A stretch of DNA of 64,000 bases from Tianweitania populi (GTDB lineage: Bacteria; Pseudomonadota; Alphaproteobacteria; Rhizobiales; Rhizobiaceae): the NCBI RefSeq assembly GCF_014652875.1, contig NZ_BMZQ01000001.1:1-64000 (forward strand). Reading direction: 5' to 3'. The translations under genes and the position numbers were made by a program. The notes beneath the pieces are model-generated. The model was not told the DNA's origin, made no database searches, and saw only the letters and a list, made by a program, of their open reading frames with translations. Positions 42,856 to 51,534 of this stretch are shown here, in pieces; the first letter of the stretch is position 1, and the number at the start of each line of letters is the position of its first letter.

Positions 42856-43256
42856 CCCGAGTGGCGAGCAGTTTCAGACCAAGGCCGGTGGACAATAAGC
42901 CGATCGTTCTCGTCATCGAGGACGAGCCGGTTCTCCGCATCGATATCGTCGACATGCTCGAGGACGACGGTTTCGGGGTGGTTGAGGCCACCAGCGTCGA
43001 GAACGCGATCGCGATCCTAGAAACGCGCTTGGACATCCGCATCGTTTACATGGACCTCGACATGCCAAGAGGCGTCGACGGTGTGAAGATCGCGGCAGCC
43101 ATAAGAGACCGATGGCCGCCTATCGAGATCGTTCTAACGGCTTCGAGAGTCGATGGCGCACGCATCCAACTGCCCGTTCGCGCCAAGTTCTTCGCCAAGC
43201 CCATCGACCCGATACAGGTGATATCGGCTGTACGAACCTTTGCAGAAAATCCCTGA
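42852..43256 (+). CDS. Single-domain response regulator
   Basis: A 134-residue receiver domain. After a 16-residue tail, IVLVIEDEPVLRIDIVDML gives the acidic pair, YMDLDMPRG the phosphorylated Asp (about residue 68), LTAS the Thr/Ser switch, and KFFAKPID the Lys-Pro. No output domain is present. The GTG start overlaps the kinase stop (GTGA), so this is the kinase's direct partner. Such stand-alone receivers of the FixJ/CheY-like group act as phosphate sinks or relays among HWE kinases and PhyR. The exact output is not visible. Confidence 0.88.
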   Translation: MTRVASSFRPRPVDNKPIVLVIEDEPVLRIDIVDMLEDDGFGVVEATSVENAIAILETRLDIRIVYMDLDMPRGVDGVKIAAAIRDRWPPIEIVLTASRVDGARIQLPVRAKFFAKPIDPIQVISAVRTFAENP

Positions 43257-43380
43257 GACACTAAGCTCGGCTCTTAACAAAGGTATCTGTTGGTCCTGAT
43301 CATCGAGCTTAAATCGTTGCTGGTAAGGCCTGCGGCCAGTGCGGGACCAAAACGGGTTTTGACTACACGCAAGAAATGAT

Positions 43381-43407
43381 CGCGCCGGTCTCGGAGAAGC
43401 CGGCGCG
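43381..43407 (-). terminator. Hairpin after the heme receptor gene
   Basis: CGCGCCGG (43381-43388) and CCGGCGCG (43400-43407) form a perfect 8-bp stem, followed on the minus strand by ATCATTTCTT. It sits nine bases beyond the receptor stop. The T run is short, so it is a modest terminator. Confidence 0.5.
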
Positions 43408-43415
43408 GTTTGGTG

Positions 43416-45614
43416 TCAGAACTGCTTGGCAACTGACAGCTTGAAGTGCCTGCCTGGCTCCGAGAAGTAGGAGTCGGTCGCGCTCGTCACGGTTGTCGAT
43501 CGAACGTTGATTGCATCGTAATAAGTCCGGTCAAACAGGTTGTAGACACCGCCACGGATGGTCAGGCCATCCACCTGTTCAGGCTTCCACCATGCGCTGA
43601 CATCCACGATCCCATAGCCGGGCGCCTTGAAGGTCGCATCTGATTGGTCAGACACGCCTTGGACGCCGATGAAGGTCAGGTCGGTGCCCCAATATTCGGT
43701 AGCATAACCGACGCTGGCAACGGCTTTGATCGGCGGAACGGATCCGAGATAGGCGCCAGTCTCGTCGTTTTCTCCGCGGGCGAAGGCGATCGAACCTGCG
43801 ACATTGAAGCCGTTGTTGAAGCGCTTATGCGCTGCAAACTCGAAGCCCGAAATCTGAACCCTGTCCAGGTTGTCAAATTGCGTTATCCCGAACGGGTAGT
43901 TCCTTGGGTCCTGCACGGCCGCTGTGGTTGCCTCGATAAAGTTCTTATAGCGGTTGTGGAAGATGCTGGCGCGGAACCCAAGATCATCGTCGCCGAAACG
44001 TGCGCCGAGTTCAAACCCGTGGCTGGTTTCGGATTCGAGATCGGAATTGCCTTGCCGCAGATAGGTGCCGGGGCCTCCGAAGCTGCTGTAAAGTTCGCCT
44101 GCCGTCGGCGCGCGGAAGCCCATCGCCCACTGCCCATAGACTTCAAGCGTGTCCGACGGACGATAGGCAATGCGGAGTTTCGGCGAAAACGCGCTGTCAG
44201 TGAAGGAAGAAGGCAGCTCCGGATTGGAGGCGTTCTCTCCAAAGGCATCGGTCATCTTCGGACTGCGATCCACCCAGTCGAAGCGACCGCCCGGCGTGAT
44301 ATAGAAGTTGCTCTCTCCTAGGCCGATTTCATCATCGACAAACAGGCCGAACCTCTTGCCATCAACCTTCGGCTCGTCGGCCTGGTTCGTATGCAGGTTG
44401 GCGCATGCCGGCACGTAGCGGATCAAACAGTTGTCGTAACCTCCGGTATACTGCTCCGAGGTCGACGCGGCCACGTCCAGTCCCATGGTGACACGATGGT
44501 TGAGCGTGCCGGTATCAAACAGCTTTTCGCCCGACCCGATGAACCCGTAAGTGGTCTCATCATAGGTGTTCCAGCGTGCGGCCGGTCCGATCACAGATGT
44601 TGTTCTGTATCCGTCATAGCCCGTGCCCCGCATCTGATCGATCCAGTAGAGCGATGCGGTCGCGGAATTCAGGAAACCGCCGCCATCATAGGAATAATCA
44701 AGCGAGACACGATCGCGCGCGCCTTCGTTACGTCCCGTGTAATCGCCGGGGCGGTAGTTGCCCGTAAGCGATTGCATGCGTTTGTCATCAGTATCGCGAT
44801 CGCGGCGAAACCGCTCGGCCGTCACGCCGATCCGATGTCCGCCTTCGAGATCGTGCCTCAGCTTGAACAAAAGATTATGCTGATCGTAGTCGGACGGGTT
44901 GGGCTTGGTGCGGAGCGGACCGTAAACGTCTAAGCTGCCCTTGGTATCCAGCTCATGGCCCTTGGCATAGGAGCCTTGGAACAAGGCGCTGGTGCTTCCC
45001 TGGCGAAGCGCGAATGCGCCGCTCGGACGGATGCTGTCGTCCGATCCATCATACAAGATCCCGGTATAGGCACCCCAGTTACGTCCGTTGCGGAAAAGGT
45101 CCTCAGGTTCCAGTGTGCGAAGACCCAGCACGCCGCCAAGCGCACCGCTGCCGCCTCGGCTGGAATCCGTTCCACGCACAATGTCGACGCCGGCCAATGA
45201 CGAAAAATCGAACAGATCGACGCCGCCGGAAGACCCGCGCGTGGTGTCGTTGAGATAAGGAACCGGTATCCCGTCGATCGTGGTGAGCACACGCGGCCCC
45301 TCAAGACCGCGGATGTTAACGGCACCGGTGTTACGATTGAAGTTGACCCCCGGCTCAAGGCTGCGGCCCAGATCCTCGATGCGGGTGATCTGCTTCTGCT
45401 CAATTTCCTGGCGTGAGGCGGTACTGGCCTGAGGCGTATCGGCGACACCGCCTGGCGTCGAAGCGGCTCGCCCGCTGACGACGACCGTACCCAACTGAGT
45501 GGTGCTACCTTCCGCGCCATCTGCAATGATTGGAGACTGGGCAGAAGCCTCGAGACTGGCAAGAGAAACGAGAAATGTGCAGGCGAGAAGAGAGCGACGA
45601 GGAAGGGAACGCAT
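43416..45614 (-). CDS. TonB-dependent heme/hemoglobin receptor
   Basis: A 732-residue outer-membrane receptor. The signal peptide (LLACTFLVSLASLEASAQ) is followed by a TonB box (LGTVVVSG), a plug domain to about residue 160 (INIRGLEGPRVLTTIDGIPVP-like region, here VNIRGLEGPRVLTTIDGI) and a 22-strand barrel. The FRAP motif (GFRAPTAGELY) and a variant NPNL motif (GNSDLESE) are typical of heme receptors of the HmuR/ShmR type, as is the ending GRHFKLSVAKQF. It would import heme or heme-protein iron. A RirA-type iron box about 130 bases upstream predicts iron repression. No heme ABC transporter is in the window. Confidence 0.85.
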   Translation of the reverse strand: MRSLPRRSLLACTFLVSLASLEASAQSPIIADGAEGSTTQLGTVVVSGRAASTPGGVADTPQASTASRQEIEQKQITRIEDLGRSLEPGVNFNRNTGAVNIRGLEGPRVLTTIDGIPVPYLNDTTRGSSGGVDLFDFSSLAGVDIVRGTDSSRGGSGALGGVLGLRTLEPEDLFRNGRNWGAYTGILYDGSDDSIRPSGAFALRQGSTSALFQGSYAKGHELDTKGSLDVYGPLRTKPNPSDYDQHNLLFKLRHDLEGGHRIGVTAERFRRDRDTDDKRMQSLTGNYRPGDYTGRNEGARDRVSLDYSYDGGGFLNSATASLYWIDQMRGTGYDGYRTTSVIGPAARWNTYDETTYGFIGSGEKLFDTGTLNHRVTMGLDVAASTSEQYTGGYDNCLIRYVPACANLHTNQADEPKVDGKRFGLFVDDEIGLGESNFYITPGGRFDWVDRSPKMTDAFGENASNPELPSSFTDSAFSPKLRIAYRPSDTLEVYGQWAMGFRAPTAGELYSSFGGPGTYLRQGNSDLESETSHGFELGARFGDDDLGFRASIFHNRYKNFIEATTAAVQDPRNYPFGITQFDNLDRVQISGFEFAAHKRFNNGFNVAGSIAFARGENDETGAYLGSVPPIKAVASVGYATEYWGTDLTFIGVQGVSDQSDATFKAPGYGIVDVSAWWKPEQVDGLTIRGGVYNLFDRTYYDAINVRSTTVTSATDSYFSEPGRHFKLSVAKQF

Positions 45615-45737
45615 AGGAGATCTCTCAGATAGCGCGACAAAACACTGGCTTCCGAGACGCGAGACCTCAGTGGCTACCTGGACATGCGAGGGTAGAAGGC
45701 GGCTCTATCCGACCCTTCGACAATTCGGCTCTTAGAG

Positions 45738-45760
45738 AACTTGATAAAAGTTATCAAGTT
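45738..45760 (-). promoter_or_regulatory. RirA-type iron-responsive operator (IRO box)
   Basis: AACTTGATAA (45738-45747) and TTATCAAGTT (45751-45760) are perfect inverted arms around AAG. The core TGA-N9-TCA (45742-45756) is the IRO-box pattern recognised by RirA in rhizobia. It lies about 125 bases upstream of the heme receptor start, with no other gene between, so it fits iron-dependent control of that gene. Confidence 0.75.
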
Positions 45761-46246
45761 TGGATGGGCCCTGAAAAGCGGTTCGACCAGGGCATCTTTG
45801 AAGCCAGTCGTCAGCGTGTGTCGGTTACGCAACACAACTCTTAGACGGTGAGATTGGCTCAGCGCCTAACCCTCAAGCTCTACCATACGTGTATCCAAAC
45901 GCACGATACGGTTTGAGTGGCAGTGGAAACGTTTTGGCTATAAAAGACAGGGTTGATGCCGCCTGTTTGCTCTTCTCTCCAAGTTGCCTGAGAGCTGATG
46001 TTGAGCTTACTTGAAATAGGGCCGCAGCAATGAGGCGTGCTATAATAATTTGAGCCTTATGGGCTTCGAGATCTATCGTCACTAGTTCAACTTAGACAAG
46101 GCTTTCTGGTCTAACCATCAACTAGTGCAAGCTTCCAGTTCACGAGCCGGAAGAGTTAGGGCACATCAACAATGGACCCGAGCTTTGTGTTCTGGTCGAT
46201 GACCTTGCGAGCTCTTGCTTCCTGATCCGCTCATGCCGACGTCGGC
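45761..46246. other. Gene-poor, AT-richer stretch
   Basis: No frame in this 486-base region has a convincing ribosome site or domain. A 69-codon minus-strand frame (45873-46082) is the longest but looks like chance. On the minus strand the end of a possible old frame (ARKVIDQNTKLGSIVDVP, stop near 46160) is visible but not identified. The region contains a nested hairpin (46080-46127). Confidence 0.4.
46080..46127. repeat. Nested inverted repeat / long hairpin
   Basis: Outer arms CACTAGTT (46080-46087) and AACTAGTG (46120-46127) and inner arms TTAGAC (46092-46097) and GTCTAA (46109-46114) pair in register, giving a 48-base interrupted stem. No gene is adjacent within 100 bases. It may be a structured RNA, a protein-binding site or a remnant of a mobile element. 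Confidence 0.55.
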
Positions 46247-47869
46247 TTAAGTCCGCAGTCCCGGCGCTTCCTGGCCTGTGCGCTCGACATATTCGGTATA
46301 GCCGCCGCCATAGAGATGCGGGCCTTCCGGTGTCAGCTCCAGCACGCGATTAGATAGCGCGGCCAGAAAATGACGGTCGTGGCTGACGAAGAGCATGGCG
46401 CCTTCGAAGCGCGACAGGGCTTCAACCAGCATCTGCTTGGTGGCGATGTCGAGATGGTTGGTGGGCTCGTCGAGCACGAGGAAGTTCGGCGGATCGAACA
46501 GCATTTTGGCCATGACCAGCCGCGCCTTTTCGCCGCCTGACAGCACGCGGCACTTCTTCTCGATCTCGTCGCCGGAAAATCCGAAGCAGCCTGCCAGCGC
46601 GCGCAAAGCAGCCTGACCTGCCTGCGGAAAACTGTCTTCCAGCGACTGCAGCACTGTGCGTTCGGCTTCGAGCAGTTCCATGGCATGCTGGGCGAAATAG
46701 CCCATCTTGACGCTTGGGCCGCGCGTGACCGTGCCGCTATCCGGCTCCGACGCACCGGCGATCAGCTTGAGCAGCGTCGACTTGCCCGCACCATTGATGC
46801 CCATGACGCACCAGCGTTCGCGCCGGCGCACCTGGAAGTCGAGACCGTCATAGATGGTGCGCTCGCCATAGCGCTTGTGCACGCCCTTGACCGTCGCAAC
46901 GTCCTCGCCCTAGCGGGGCGCCGGCTGGAACTCAAAGCGCACCGTCTGCTGGCGCTTGGGCGGCTCGACGCGCTCGATCTTGTCGAGCTTCTTGACCCGG
47001 CTCTGCACCTGCGCGGCATGGCTGGCGCGCGCCTTGAAGCGCTCGATGAAGGCAACCTCCTTTGCCAGCATCGCCTGCTGTCGCTCGAACTGCGCCTGCT
47101 GCTGCACCTCCGCGATGGCGCGTTGCTGGCGATAAAACTCGTAGTCGCCGGAATAGGACGTCAGCGCGCCGCCATCGATCTCGATGATCTTGTTGACGAT
47201 CCGGTTCATGAATTCACGGTCGTGCGACGTCATCAGAACGGCGCCGTCGAAACCCTTGAGGAAGGTTTCGAGCCAGATTAGGCTTTCAATATCGAGATGG
47301 TTTGACGGTTCGTCGAGGAGCATGATGTCGGGGCGCATCAGCAGGATCTTCGCCAACGCCACACGCATCTTCCAGCCGCCCGACAGCTTGCCGACATCGC
47401 CATCCATCATCGACTGGCTGAAGCCGAGGCCGTCAAGCACTTCGCGGGCGCGCCCGTCCAGCGCATAGCCGTCGAGTTCGTCGTAGCGGCCCTGCACTTC
47501 GCCGTAGCGGGTGATGATCTCGTCCATCTCGTCGGCGCGGTCTGGATCGGCCATGGCCGCTTCCAGTTCTGCCATTTCGGCTGCCAGCGCGCTGACCGGT
47601 CCAACGCCGTCGATCACTTCGACCACTGCGCTGCGCCCCGCCATGTCGCCCACATCCTGGCTGAAATAGCCGATGGTCACGCCACGATCGATGGAGACCT
47701 GACCCTCATCCGGCAGTTCCTCACCGGTGATCATGCGAAACAGCGTCGTCTTGCCTGCACCGTTTGGGCCAACAAGACCGATCTTCTCTCCGCGCTGGAG
47801 TGCCGCCGACGCCTCAATGAAGACGATCTGCTTGCCGTTTTGCTTGCCGATGCTTTCGAGGCGGATCAT
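46247..47869 (-). pseudogene. ABC-F family ATPase gene interrupted by an in-frame TAG
   Basis: One continuous frame of 540 sense codons is split by a single TAG at 46910-46912 (minus strand). The first part (319 residues) has Walker A GPNGAGKTT, signature LSGGWKMR and Walker B IMLLDEPSNHLD, then the linker. After the stop the same frame resumes with GEDVATVKGVHKRYG and the second ATPase domain (GINGAGKSTLLKL, LSGGEKARLV, LVLDEPTNHLD). The full length suits an ABC-F protein, which acts on ribosomes. The stop falls after PAPR in the linker, where serine (TCG) would fit by one C-to-A change. A GTG eleven codons on (46882) could restart translation. It is either a pseudogene, a split pair, or a sequence error. 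Confidence 0.8.
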
Positions 47870-48207
47870 GCGGGAATTCCAGGTCGACGGGAGGAGGGAG
47901 CCGCCTCAGATCATCCAACACGCTGCCGCGCAAGAGGTCGCGCATAACATGTTCAGTTTTAACAATGCTCGTTCTTGCGAACATACCGCGCGAACCGCCG
48001 ACGAACCAAGCTGGCCGGCTTTAACCATCTGGTTCAGAAATTCCGACTTGATGATTACGGAAACATGCGTCTAGTATCCGCTGTGAAAGAGCCGAGAATT
48101 CGAGAAAAGAGGCTGTTTCTGGGGAAAGTCGGTGTCAAAATCTGTGCAGTCTGCTGAGAAATTAGGCCCGAACCAATTTACCTGCTGGTTCGTAGATCTT
48201 CACAGTC
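47870..48207. other. Intergenic region between the ABC-F gene and the GntR gene
   Basis: This 338-base divergent spacer has no convincing gene. It must hold promoters for both directions. An inverted repeat near the GntR start is listed separately. AT content rises between 48040 and 48180. Confidence 0.4.
48169..48192 (+). promoter_or_regulatory. Inverted repeat before the GntR gene (possible operator)
   Basis: CGAACCA (48169-48175) and TGGTTCG (48186-48192) are exact reverse complements with a 10-base spacer. They end 15 bases before the GntR-type regulator's ATG, where autoregulation by the regulator would be expected. Typical FadR-group sites are shorter-spaced (TGGT-N-ACCA), so the match is only approximate. 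Confidence 0.4.
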
Positions 48208-48954
48208 ATGTCTGAAGCGGGCCTGAATTACATCGCTGAGCAGTTGCGTGAGTTGTTGGACGCAAGAAAGACTGACCGCTTGCCTTCAGAGCGAGATCTT
48301 GCGGCAAGGTTCGGCGTCGGACGCCGGGCAATTCGTGCTGCGCTGAACACCCTCGAGGACGAGGGTCGTATCTGGCGTCAGCAAGGTAAAGGCACCTTTG
48401 GTGGTCGACCTGGCTCCACGACCTCCCGCCTGCTTTCTGAGCATACCAACCCACTTGAAGTCATGGACGTCCGGATCGAGATCGAGCCTGCGCTTGCTCG
48501 GATGGCTGCGGCGCGTGCGACACCCAAGCTGATTCAGCAGCTTGAAGCGATTGCAGAGAAGGCAGCTCTTGCTGCCGATACGCCCGAATGGGAGCAGTGG
48601 GATGCTGCTTTTCACGCCAAAATCGCGTCTGCTTCCGGCAATCGGCTCTTCAACGCGATCATGGAGTTGATCGACGGGATCCGCCACGATGCACCATGGC
48701 AGGAATTTCGATCCAGGGTCCGCGCTACGGGTCGCACCCTGCTGTCTGTAGAACAACACGCGGCGATCATAGACGCAATCAGGCGCCTCGATGCGCTCGA
48801 CGCAGAAGATGCCATGCGAGCGCATCTTTTGTCATTGCGAGATGCCGTGTTGGCGGAGATCGGTGGTGCATCACGCAAGTCGGTTGCTGCGCGGCCGACA
48901 AATGTCGATGCAGCATCTCAAGACATAAGAAGCAAAGAAGGGAACTCAGCATGA
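48208..48954 (+). CDS. GntR-family regulator, FadR subfamily (FCD domain)
   Basis: A 248-residue regulator. The N-terminal winged helix (LNYIAEQLRELLDA, LPSERDLAARFGVGRRAIRAALN, GKGTFGG wing) is followed by an all-helical FCD ligand domain with the metal-site residues in WDAAFHAKIASASGN, VEQHAAIIDAI and MRAHLLSLRDAV. These hold Asp and His residues for a metal-bound acid ligand. Its stop overlaps the start of the binding-protein gene (ATGA), an unusual coupling that makes the regulator the first gene of the transport operon it probably controls. The ligand may be a peptide-derived acid, by context. Confidence 0.85.
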   Translation: MSEAGLNYIAEQLRELLDARKTDRLPSERDLAARFGVGRRAIRAALNTLEDEGRIWRQQGKGTFGGRPGSTTSRLLSEHTNPLEVMDVRIEIEPALARMAAARATPKLIQQLEAIAEKAALAADTPEWEQWDAAFHAKIASASGNRLFNAIMELIDGIRHDAPWQEFRSRVRATGRTLLSVEQHAAIIDAIRRLDALDAEDAMRAHLLSLRDAVLAEIGGASRKSVAARPTNVDAASQDIRSKEGNSA

Positions 48955-50462
48955 AATTCGTTTCGAAACTACTAGGCGGCGCAGCGTTGTTTTGCGCTGT
49001 GGCCGGTACAACAGCGGCATTCGCCGCCGATTTGCGGATCGGATTGCAGGATGATCCGGACGTCCTCGATCCACATCGTGCACGAACCTTTGTCGGCCGC
49101 ATCGTTTTTACGTCGATGTGCGACAAGCTGTTCGACATCAACGAGAAGCTGGAGATTCAGCCGCAGCTCGCCAGGGAATGGAACTGGTCGGAAGACCGCA
49201 AGACTCTGCATGTTAAGTTGCGAAACGATGCGAAATTCCATGACGACACGCCAATCACCGCGGCTGACGTCAAAGCTAATCTGGAACGGGCCAAGTCGCT
49301 GCCGGACTCGCTTCGCAAGAGCGAGGTCGCATCGATTGAGTCCGTGGACGCCATCGACGCTACGACCCTCGATATCAAGGTGAAAAGCCCGGACGCGTCA
49401 CTGTTGTCGCAGTTGGCTGATCGTGCGGGTATGATCCTTTCGCCGAAAGCCTTTACTGATGGCGATTTCGGCCAGAACCCGATCTGCTCCGGCCCTTACA
49501 AGTTCGTCAGCCGCGTCCAGAACGATCGCATCGTGTTGGAGAAGTACGCAGGGTACTGGGACGCGGCCAATTACAAATTCGACAAGGTGACGTTCCTGCC
49601 CATTCAGGACACCACCGTTCGCTTCGCCAACCTTCGCTCCGGTTCGCTTGACCTGATCGAGCGTATCGCTTCGTCGGATATCGAGGCCGCCAAGTCGGAC
49701 AACAAGCTGGCCTTCTATCCAGTGACCGGTACCGGCTACCAGGCCCTCACGATCAACCTGAAGAAGGGCGACAAGGACAGCTTCCCGATCGGCCACGACA
49801 AGCGAATCCGCCAGGCGCTGGAACTGTCGATCGACCGCAACGCGATCAACGAAGTGGTCGGGCAGGGCGTGTTCACACCGGCATATCAGCCGTTCCCACC
49901 GAGCAGCTTCGCTTATGACAAGAAGTTCGAAACCTCGACGCGCGACGTGGAAAAAGCAAAAGCGCTTCTTGCCGAAGCTGGGGTCGAGCGCGTCAGCTTC
50001 GAGATCGCCTATGGCAACAATTCGACCTCGCAGCAGGTCTACGAGCTGATCCAGGCGATGGCATCCGAAACAGGGTTCGACATATCGCTGCGGCCGACCG
50101 AGTTCGCTGCGCTGCAGAGCGCTTTGAAGGAAAACGCCTTTGAAGTCGGCCAGAGCGGCTGGTCAGGCCGTGCCGATCCAGATGGTAACATCCATCAGCA
50201 TGTCACCTGCGAGGGCAACCTCAACGATGCGAAATACTGCAACGAAAAGGTCGACGAGCTCCTGAACAAGGCACGAGGCATTTCCGATCAGGCCGAGCGC
50301 AAGGCCCTGTATGACGAGGTCCAGGTTATCCTCGCGGACGAAATGCCGATCGTCTACCTCTACTATCAGCCTTGGCCCTTTGCGGCGCGTGCTGACCTGA
50401 AGGGCTTCACCGCTTATCCAGATGGGATGATCCGCTTGAAGGGCGTATCGCTCGGCGGCTGA
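48951..50462 (+). CDS. ABC transporter substrate-binding protein, oligopeptide family 5
   Basis: A 503-residue periplasmic protein with a signal peptide (MKFVSKLLGGAALFCAVAGT, cut near AFA|ADL). The mature part follows the SBP_bac_5 plan: DPDVLDPHRARTFVGRIVF, LAREWNWSEDRKTLHVKLR, KFHDDTPITAADVK and IGHDKRIRQALELSIDR. Two Cys pairs (ICSGPY; TCEGNLNDAKYCN) may form a disulphide near the pocket. The family binds di/oligopeptides, nickel complexes or glutathione. Its position with a gamma-glutamyltransferase points to gamma-glutamyl peptides. A hairpin follows the gene, as is common for highly expressed binding proteins. Confidence 0.88.
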   Translation: MKFVSKLLGGAALFCAVAGTTAAFAADLRIGLQDDPDVLDPHRARTFVGRIVFTSMCDKLFDINEKLEIQPQLAREWNWSEDRKTLHVKLRNDAKFHDDTPITAADVKANLERAKSLPDSLRKSEVASIESVDAIDATTLDIKVKSPDASLLSQLADRAGMILSPKAFTDGDFGQNPICSGPYKFVSRVQNDRIVLEKYAGYWDAANYKFDKVTFLPIQDTTVRFANLRSGSLDLIERIASSDIEAAKSDNKLAFYPVTGTGYQALTINLKKGDKDSFPIGHDKRIRQALELSIDRNAINEVVGQGVFTPAYQPFPPSSFAYDKKFETSTRDVEKAKALLAEAGVERVSFEIAYGNNSTSQQVYELIQAMASETGFDISLRPTEFAALQSALKENAFEVGQSGWSGRADPDGNIHQHVTCEGNLNDAKYCNEKVDELLNKARGISDQAERKALYDEVQVILADEMPIVYLYYQPWPFAARADLKGFTAYPDGMIRLKGVSLGG

Positions 50463-50475
50463 ACCAAAGCTTGGC

Positions 50476-50494
50476 CGGGGGCACGTTGCCCCCG
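50476..50494 (+). other. Intercistronic hairpin after the binding-protein gene
   Basis: CGGGGGCA (50476-50483) and TGCCCCCG (50487-50494) form an 8-bp stem with a 3-base loop, without a T run. Such stems protect the binding-protein part of ABC operon mRNA or cause partial termination before the permease genes. Confidence 0.6.
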
Positions 50495-50586
50495 TGCTTT
50501 CCCGCCCACGCTTACACGTGCAGTTATTTTGGGACGCTTGAACGACCGCCGGAAATTGGCTGGTTCAGGCAATGGGGATAGTGCCC

Positions 50587-51534
50587 ATGTTAGGATTGCT
50601 CGCCAGGCGCTGCCTTGTGGTGCTGCCGACTTTGATTATCGTTTCGATCCTGGTGTTCGGGATGCAGAAGCTGTTGCCCGGGGATCCGATCCTGGCTTTG
50701 GCCGGCGAGGATCGCGATCCGCAGACAATGGCGTATCTGCAGGAAAAATACCGGCTCAACGATCCGATCCCGGTGCAATATGCGGTTTGGCTGAAGCAGA
50801 TCGTGACCGGAGACTTCGGCGTATCCGTGCGCACCGATGTGCCTGTGGCCGATCTCATCTTTCAAAAGCTTCCGGTAACCATCCAGCTTGCAGCCTTCGC
50901 GATGGTTGTGGCGCTTTTGATCGGCGTCCCCGCCGGCATCATCTCGGCCGTGCACAAAGGAACAGTGACGGACTATTCGATCAACGTTGCAGCCTTGTCG
51001 GGGCTTTCGATTCCCAATTTTTGGCTGGGCATCCTGATGATCCTGGTTGTTTCCGTTCAATGGCAACTGCTGCCATCGTCCGGTTACACCTCGCCGCTGG
51101 AAGATCTCGGCCAAAACATTCGCACCATGATCATGCCGGCACTGGTTCTCGGCACTGGTCTGGCAGGCGTATTGATGCGTCACACGCGCTCCGCCATGCT
51201 CGGCGTGCTGCGCTCCGACTATGTTCGCACAGCCCGAGCCAAAGGGCTGAACGAGCGCACGGTCATCATCCGCCACGCGCTTCGCAACGCGCTGGTGCCG
51301 ATCATCACCCTATCTACACTGCTGTTTGGTGAACTGCTGGCCGGTGCGGTGCTGACCGAGCAGATTTTCACGATCCCCGGTTTCGGAAAGCTGATCGTGG
51401 ATGCCGTCTTCACGCGTGACTATGCCGTGGTGCAGGGCGTGGTCCTTTGCACGGCGGTCGGCTTCATCCTCATGAACCTGCTGGCCGACATCCTTTACAT
51501 CCTCGTCAATCCACGTTTGCGGGACGCAACATGA
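50587..51534 (+). CDS. ABC transporter permease (DppB/GsiC-like)
   Basis: A 315-residue inner-membrane permease with six helices. It opens with LLARRCLVVLPTLIIVSILVF, has the DppB leader LLPGDPILALAG and ends with the EAA loop segment SDYVRTARAKGLNERTVIIRHALRNALVPI, written here in parts as YVRTARAKGL and RHALRNALVP, which contacts the ATPase. The ATG at 50587 is preferred since GGGGA is rightly spaced; ATG 50572 would add five residues with no ribosome site. It overlaps the second permease gene by four bases. Confidence 0.88.
   Translation: MLGLLARRCLVVLPTLIIVSILVFGMQKLLPGDPILALAGEDRDPQTMAYLQEKYRLNDPIPVQYAVWLKQIVTGDFGVSVRTDVPVADLIFQKLPVTIQLAAFAMVVALLIGVPAGIISAVHKGTVTDYSINVAALSGLSIPNFWLGILMILVVSVQWQLLPSSGYTSPLEDLGQNIRTMIMPALVLGTGLAGVLMRHTRSAMLGVLRSDYVRTARAKGLNERTVIIRHALRNALVPIITLSTLLFGELLAGAVLTEQIFTIPGFGKLIVDAVFTRDYAVVQGVVLCTAVGFILMNLLADILYILVNPRLRDAT

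Noticed and set aside
45873-46082. 69-codon minus-strand frame in the gene-poor stretch
   Set aside because: No ribosome site, no domain, and codon use unlike neighbouring genes.
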